Part shown: positions 13,102 through 16,515 of the stretch, one piece after another
Numbering within the stretch: position 1 is the stretch's first letter
Layout: each line of letters opens with the position of its first letter
Translations under genes and position numbers: made by a program
Notes under the pieces: model-generated
The model's database searches: none
What the model saw: only the letters and a program-made list of their open reading frames with translations
What the model was told of the DNA's origin: nothing
Source: an uncultured Oscillospiraceae bacterium
Lineage (GTDB): Bacteria > Bacillota_A > Clostridia > Oscillospirales > Oscillospiraceae
Assembly: GCA_947631215.1 (NCBI GenBank)
Contig: CANRKN010000039.1
Span: 1-16,515 of the forward strand
DNA: 16,515 bases
Direction of reading: 5' to 3'

Positions 13102-13967
13102 GTAATTTTCTGACCAACTTAAAAGAGTCCTTCGGCCTCATCCTGGACATGGGGCTGGCCGACATCGTCGACGTGCTCATCGTAGCCGTGGCGGTATACG
13201 CGGTCATCTCCTTTGTCCGGCGGAACAACTCCATGCGCCTGGCCCAGGGTATACTGCTGCTGCTGGCGGCGCTGATCCTGTCCACCGCTTTGAACCTGAC
13301 CCTGACCAGCTTCATTCTGCGGCAGGTGTTTGAGATAGGCGTTCTGGCGGTGATCGTGCTGTTCCAGCCGGAGATACGCCGGGCCCTGGAGCGTGTGGGC
13401 TCCTACAGGCTCTTCTCCATCTTTGGCCGGGGCATCATGGGCGGCCAGGTGATGGACAAGGCCATCATGCAGACCGTATACGCCTGCGAGGACATGTCCA
13501 AGAGCCGCACCGGCGCGCTCATCGTCTTTGAGCGGACCAACCGCCTGAACGAGGCCATGGCCTCCGGCACTCAGGTGGACGCGGTGGTGTCCTCGGAGCT
13601 TTTGAAGAACATATTTTACGACAAGTCCCCCCTCCACGACGGGGCGGTCATCATCCAGGACGGCCGCCTGGCCGCGGCGGGGTGCATGCTGCCCCTGAGC
13701 GAGAACGCCAACCTGAGCCGGGACTTAGGCATGCGCCACCGGGCGGGCATCGGCATGAGCGAGCGGTCCGACGCGGTGGTGGTCATCGTCTCTGAGGAGA
13801 CCGGCGGCATCAGCGTGGCGGAGGACGGGCTTTTGAAGCGCCATCTGAGCGCCGACACCTTCGAGACCCTGCTGCGCCGGGAGCTGCTCCCGGCGGAGGA
13901 GTCCGACGGCACCGGCTGGCTGGACAGGCTCAAGGCCAGAAAGGGGGCGCGCCATGAAAAACAATAA
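13098..13967 (+). CDS. cdaA: Diadenylate cyclase CdaA (c-di-AMP synthase)
   Basis: A 289-residue membrane-bound DAC enzyme that condenses two ATP into c-di-AMP, which controls potassium and osmolyte transport and cell-wall homeostasis. Three hydrophobic helices lie in the first 95 or so residues, followed by a short linker and the DAC domain. Catalytic DGA is at 181-183 (LHDGAVII) and RHR at 213-215 (MRHRAGIG). The TGALIVFER block is also intact. Length is slightly above the usual 270 or so, owing to a C-terminal tail (WLDRLKARKGARHEKQ). Its 3' end overlaps cdaR by 14 bases. It is the first gene of the operon, from its own promoter, with no clear ribosome binding site. Confidence 0.96.
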   Translation: MSNFLTNLKESFGLILDMGLADIVDVLIVAVAVYAVISFVRRNNSMRLAQGILLLLAALILSTALNLTLTSFILRQVFEIGVLAVIVLFQPEIRRALERVGSYRLFSIFGRGIMGGQVMDKAIMQTVYACEDMSKSRTGALIVFERTNRLNEAMASGTQVDAVVSSELLKNIFYDKSPLHDGAVIIQDGRLAAAGCMLPLSENANLSRDLGMRHRAGIGMSERSDAVVVIVSEETGGISVAEDGLLKRHLSADTFETLLRRELLPAEESDGTGWLDRLKARKGARHEKQ

Positions 13968-15213
13968 CAAGGTCCGCAGCCGCGGGTTCCTGGACAACCG
14001 CCTTTTCTGGGCTGCGCTGAGCCTGCTGGCGGCGCTGGTCATGTGGCTTTACTATACGTCCAACTACGGAAGCACCCAGACCAGGACCTTCTACGGCGTG
14101 GAGGTCACCTTCACCGGCCAGGACGCCATGCGGGACACCCTCAATATGGTGGTGTCCGACCAGGATACCACCCGGGTGAACGTGACCCTGTCCGGCACCC
14201 GCCGGGAGCTCTCCAAGCTCACCGCCGACGACATGAAGGCCGTGGTGAACCTCTCCAACGTCACCATGGCGGGCAACCGGGCCATGACCTATTCCATCAG
14301 CTACCCCGCCGGGGTGAATCAGGCCAACATCCGGGAGACCTCCCGCTCGCCCTCCACCGTGGGCCTTCAGATCAGCAAGCTCTCCACCAGGCCCATGGTG
14401 GTCTCCGGCCTTTTTGAGGGCACCACCGCCGAGGGCTATATGGTGGACGCCTCCGAGATGACCTTTGACCCGGCCTCCGTGACCTTCACCGGCCCGGAGG
14501 AGGAGCTGGACCAGATAGACAAGCTGCAGGTCGTGGTGGCCCGGGATGAGGTGAACGCCGCCTTCACCGCCGTGGGCAACTACGTGATGCTGGACGCCGA
14601 GGGCAACATCCTGGAGTTCGACGACGTACAGGCGGACGTGGACACCGTATCCGTGAACGTGCCGGTGAGCATGGTGAAGGAAGTGGCTCTGGGCGTGGAC
14701 CTGGTGCCCGGCGGCGGCGCCACGGCCAGCAATGTGATCACCACCATCGAGCCCGCGGCCATCACCGTGGCGGGCGACGCGGCCACGCTGGACGGACTGA
14801 ACATCATCTCTCTCGCCACCGTGCAGCTTGCCAATACCCTGAGCTTTGAGCCCACGGTGTACAACATCGTGCTGCCCAACGGCGTGGAGTGCCTTTCCGG
14901 GGAGACCACGGCCTCGGTGGATATGGAGTTCACCGGACTGGAGACGGGCCTCTTCACTGTCACGAACCTTCGATATACCAACGTGCCGGAGGGCTACCGG
15001 GCCAGCGTCATGGACGCCAACAAGATCGTCACCATCCGGGCGCCCAAGGACGTTCTGCCCATGATATCTGCCAACAATATCCGCATCGTGGCGGACCTGA
15101 CGGACGTGACGGCCACGTCCCGCGTGGCGACCACGGTGTATGTGGACGGCTTTGAGAGCGCCGGCGCGGTGGGCTCTTATCCGCTGTACATACGATTGGA
15201 GGAGATACAATGA
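13954..15213 (+). CDS. cdaR: CdaR, YbbR-repeat regulator of CdaA
   Basis: A 419-residue protein with one N-terminal membrane anchor (about residues 14-34, LFWAALSLLAALVMWLYY). It is followed by an extracytoplasmic region with about four YbbR-type beta repeats, each ending in patterns such as PASVTFTGPEEEL, PAAITVAGDAATL and NKIVTIRAPKDVL. CdaR binds CdaA in the membrane and tunes c-di-AMP production. The start has GGGGG at good spacing inside the cdaA coding end. In many Firmicutes glmM comes next and completes the cdaA-cdaR-glmM module; here an RseC-like gene takes that place. Confidence 0.92.
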   Translation: MKNNNKVRSRGFLDNRLFWAALSLLAALVMWLYYTSNYGSTQTRTFYGVEVTFTGQDAMRDTLNMVVSDQDTTRVNVTLSGTRRELSKLTADDMKAVVNLSNVTMAGNRAMTYSISYPAGVNQANIRETSRSPSTVGLQISKLSTRPMVVSGLFEGTTAEGYMVDASEMTFDPASVTFTGPEEELDQIDKLQVVVARDEVNAAFTAVGNYVMLDAEGNILEFDDVQADVDTVSVNVPVSMVKEVALGVDLVPGGGATASNVITTIEPAAITVAGDAATLDGLNIISLATVQLANTLSFEPTVYNIVLPNGVECLSGETTASVDMEFTGLETGLFTVTNLRYTNVPEGYRASVMDANKIVTIRAPKDVLPMISANNIRIVADLTDVTATSRVATTVYVDGFESAGAVGSYPLYIRLEEIQ

Positions 15214-15608
15214 CCCAGACAGGGATCATAACGAAGATACTGGATAACGGCCTGGCGGACGTGGCCGTGGAGCGGGTCACCGCCTGCAGCCACTGCTCCG
15301 GCTGCGGCGAGTGCATCTACGGCAAGGAGATCCACGTGGAGGCGGAGAATAAGATCTACGCCCAGCCCGGGGAGCGGGTGGTGCTGGAGAGCAAGACCAC
15401 CACCATCCTGGCTGTGACGCTGCTCATATATATGCTGCCGGTGGCCATGCTGTTCGCCGGCTACGCCATCGCCGCGGCTTTGGGCCTGGACCAGGAGAAG
15501 TGCATCATCGGCAGCGCCCTGGGCATCGCCGCGGGCGCCGCGGGCGCCACGGGCCTGGGCAAGCGGTTCAAAAAGATAGACTACTTCATCACTGGCTATA
15601 AGCGCTGA
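15210..15608 (+). CDS. RseC/MucC-family (SoxR-reducing system-like) membrane protein
   Basis: A 132-residue protein with the layout of the RseC/MucC family. It has an N-terminal soluble part with evenly spaced cysteines (Cys26, 29, 32 and 35: CSHCSGCGEC), a short beta segment, and two membrane helices (about 66-91 and 98-116). In E. coli RseC works with Rnf/Rsx proteins to reduce SoxR; many Firmicutes carry it without that system. The four cysteines could bind a metal or Fe-S cluster. The ATG overlaps the cdaR stop (ATGA), and GGAGGAG lies inside the cdaR end. No rnf genes are in the window. The function here is unknown. Confidence 0.82.
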   Translation: MTQTGIITKILDNGLADVAVERVTACSHCSGCGECIYGKEIHVEAENKIYAQPGERVVLESKTTTILAVTLLIYMLPVAMLFAGYAIAAALGLDQEKCIIGSALGIAAGAAGATGLGKRFKKIDYFITGYKR

Positions 15609-16495
15609 TGTACGGCTACGTCCGCCCGGTGAAGGGCGAGCTGAAGATATCGGAATTCGAGCGGTTCCGGGGCGTGTACTGTGGGCTGTGCCATGAGCTG
15701 GCGAGGCGGTACGGCTTCGCCGCCCGGTTCCTGGTGAACTACGACTTTACCTTCCTCGCCATGCTCCTGGCTCAGCCGGGCCCGGCAAAGACCTGCCCCC
15801 GGCGGTGCGCTGCCCATCCCATCCGAAAGACCGTGTGTCTGGAAAGCTGCGAGAGCCTCACGCTGGCGGCGGACATGACCGTGATCCTGGGCTGGTGGAA
15901 GCTGGCGGACGGGGCGGAGGATAAGACGTTTCCCGCGTCATGGGGCTATAAAGCCGCCTGCGGCCTTTTGAAGGGCGCCTATAAAAAGGCGGCGGCCCGC
16001 CTGCCGGATTTTGCCAAGGCGACGGAGAAGGATCTTCACGCATTGCGAGCCTTGGAGAAAGCCAAATGCCCCAGCGTGGACGAGGCGGCGGACAAGTTCG
16101 CGCTGATCCTGCGGGCCGCGGGCGCGGCGGTGGAGGACGAGAAGACCGGACGCATCTTATCCGAGCTTCTCTACCACCTGGGCCGCATCATCTACATCCT
16201 GGACGCGGCCGACGACCTTTCCGAGGACATCCGAACGGACAGCTACAACCCCCTGCGGTATCGATTTGAGCCCGTGGACGGGAAGCTGACGGCGGAGGAT
16301 GAAAAGACCCTGCGGGCCAGTCTGCAGCTATCCCATAACGCCCTGGCTGGGGCGTATGCTCTGCTGGATGAGAACATCTACGCGGGCATCCTGACCAATA
16401 CCATCTACCTCGGTCTTCCCGCGGCGGCGCAGGCGGTGTTTGCCGGGACATGGAAGACGAAAACGAAACTACAAAAAGAACGGAGCATATCATGA
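15608..16495 (+). CDS. DUF5685 family protein
   Basis: A 295-residue protein starting MYGYVRPVKGELKISEFERFRGVYCGLC, the pattern of DUF5685, a family without known function. Six cysteines sit in the N-terminal third (Cys25, 28, 63, 67, 77 and 81) together with His29 and His70, suggesting a metal or cluster site. The rest is helical, with a conserved-looking block around GRIIYILDAADDLSEDIRTDSYNPLRY that resembles an Asp-rich helical enzyme core. No signal peptide is seen. Its ATG shares one base with the preceding stop (TGATG), and it overlaps the following J-domain start (ATGA), so it belongs firmly to this operon. Its activity should not be guessed. Confidence 0.8.
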   Translation: MYGYVRPVKGELKISEFERFRGVYCGLCHELARRYGFAARFLVNYDFTFLAMLLAQPGPAKTCPRRCAAHPIRKTVCLESCESLTLAADMTVILGWWKLADGAEDKTFPASWGYKAACGLLKGAYKKAAARLPDFAKATEKDLHALRALEKAKCPSVDEAADKFALILRAAGAAVEDEKTGRILSELLYHLGRIIYILDAADDLSEDIRTDSYNPLRYRFEPVDGKLTAEDEKTLRASLQLSHNALAGAYALLDENIYAGILTNTIYLGLPAAAQAVFAGTWKTKTKLQKERSIS

Positions 16496-16515
16496 ACGAT
16501 CCTTACAGCGTATTG
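16492..16515 (+). CDS. Probable J-domain (DnaJ-like) protein, first eight codons
   Basis: ATG at 16492 overlaps the DUF5685 stop (ATGA) and follows CGGAGC. The visible residues are MNDPYSVL, the standard opening of a J domain (NDPYxVLGV). The window ends there. DUF5685 genes next to small J-domain genes would imply an Hsp70-linked role, but eight residues cannot prove it. Confidence 0.6.

Noticed and set aside
13930..15210. A 426-codon minus-strand frame opposite cdaR
   Set aside because: Repetitive His/Gly/Val composition without family features; cdaR is clear on the plus strand.
1..16515. CRISPR arrays, insertion sequences, integration sites, tRNA or rRNA genes
   Set aside because: I saw no regularly spaced repeats, transposase-like frames, paired terminal repeats or RNA gene signatures while reading the window.

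Overview
The window comes from the chromosome of a GC-rich, strictly anaerobic low-GC-lineage Firmicute. Most likely it is a Clostridia member of the Oscillospiraceae type, although no rRNA is present to confirm this. The basis is the class III (oxygen-sensitive) ribonucleotide reductase, the MEP isoprenoid pathway, SecG, a CdaA/CdaR c-di-AMP module, a SpoVB-like flippase, a DUF5685 protein, strong AGGAGG-type ribosome binding sites and clear sigma-A promoters (17-bp spacers, TATAAT-like -10s). I saw no insertion sequence, phage gene, CRISPR array, tRNA or rRNA. This is housekeeping and lightly accessory chromosome.

Layout. 1-699 is the 3' part of an S66 LD-carboxypeptidase (+). It converges on secG (-) over a terminator. 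secG and a small RluA-type pseudouridine synthase (+) diverge from back-to-back promoters that share phased A/T tracts. An AraC-type regulator (-) then diverges from an SLC1/DAACS symporter (+), forming a regulator-transporter pair. The leader at 4074-4387 carries a consensus promoter and two NrdR-like boxes 32 bp apart. It drives nrdD-nrdG and a downstream acyl-ACP thioesterase, closed by a bidirectional terminator at 7908-7940. On the minus strand a SpoVB/MATE-like flippase is followed by a CoaX-family protein with degenerate nucleotide-binding motifs.

A divergent promoter region at 10275-10330 leads to ispD-ispF (overlapping start and stop). An intrinsic terminator follows, and its 3' arm is also the Shine-Dalgarno sequence of the next gene, a DUF3343 protein. 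That gene overlaps a class V (cysteine desulfurase-like) enzyme. From a new promoter at 13012-13040 comes a tightly overlapped operon: cdaA (diadenylate cyclase), cdaR (YbbR repeats), an RseC-like membrane protein with four cysteines, a DUF5685 protein, and the first eight codons of a probable J-domain protein cut by the window end.

How they work together. nrdD/nrdG make dNTPs without oxygen, and NrdR probably gates them. ispD/ispF are two consecutive-module enzymes of isoprenoid synthesis. DUF3343 plus the desulfurase look like a sulfur or selenium transfer pair. cdaA/cdaR control c-di-AMP. The most unusual points are the terminator/ribosome-binding-site fusion before DUF3343, the eroded CoaX motifs, the symporter that lacks the family's substrate-carboxylate arginine, and the link of c-di-AMP synthesis to RseC-like, DUF5685 and J-domain genes. 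None is proof of a new system, but each can be tested.
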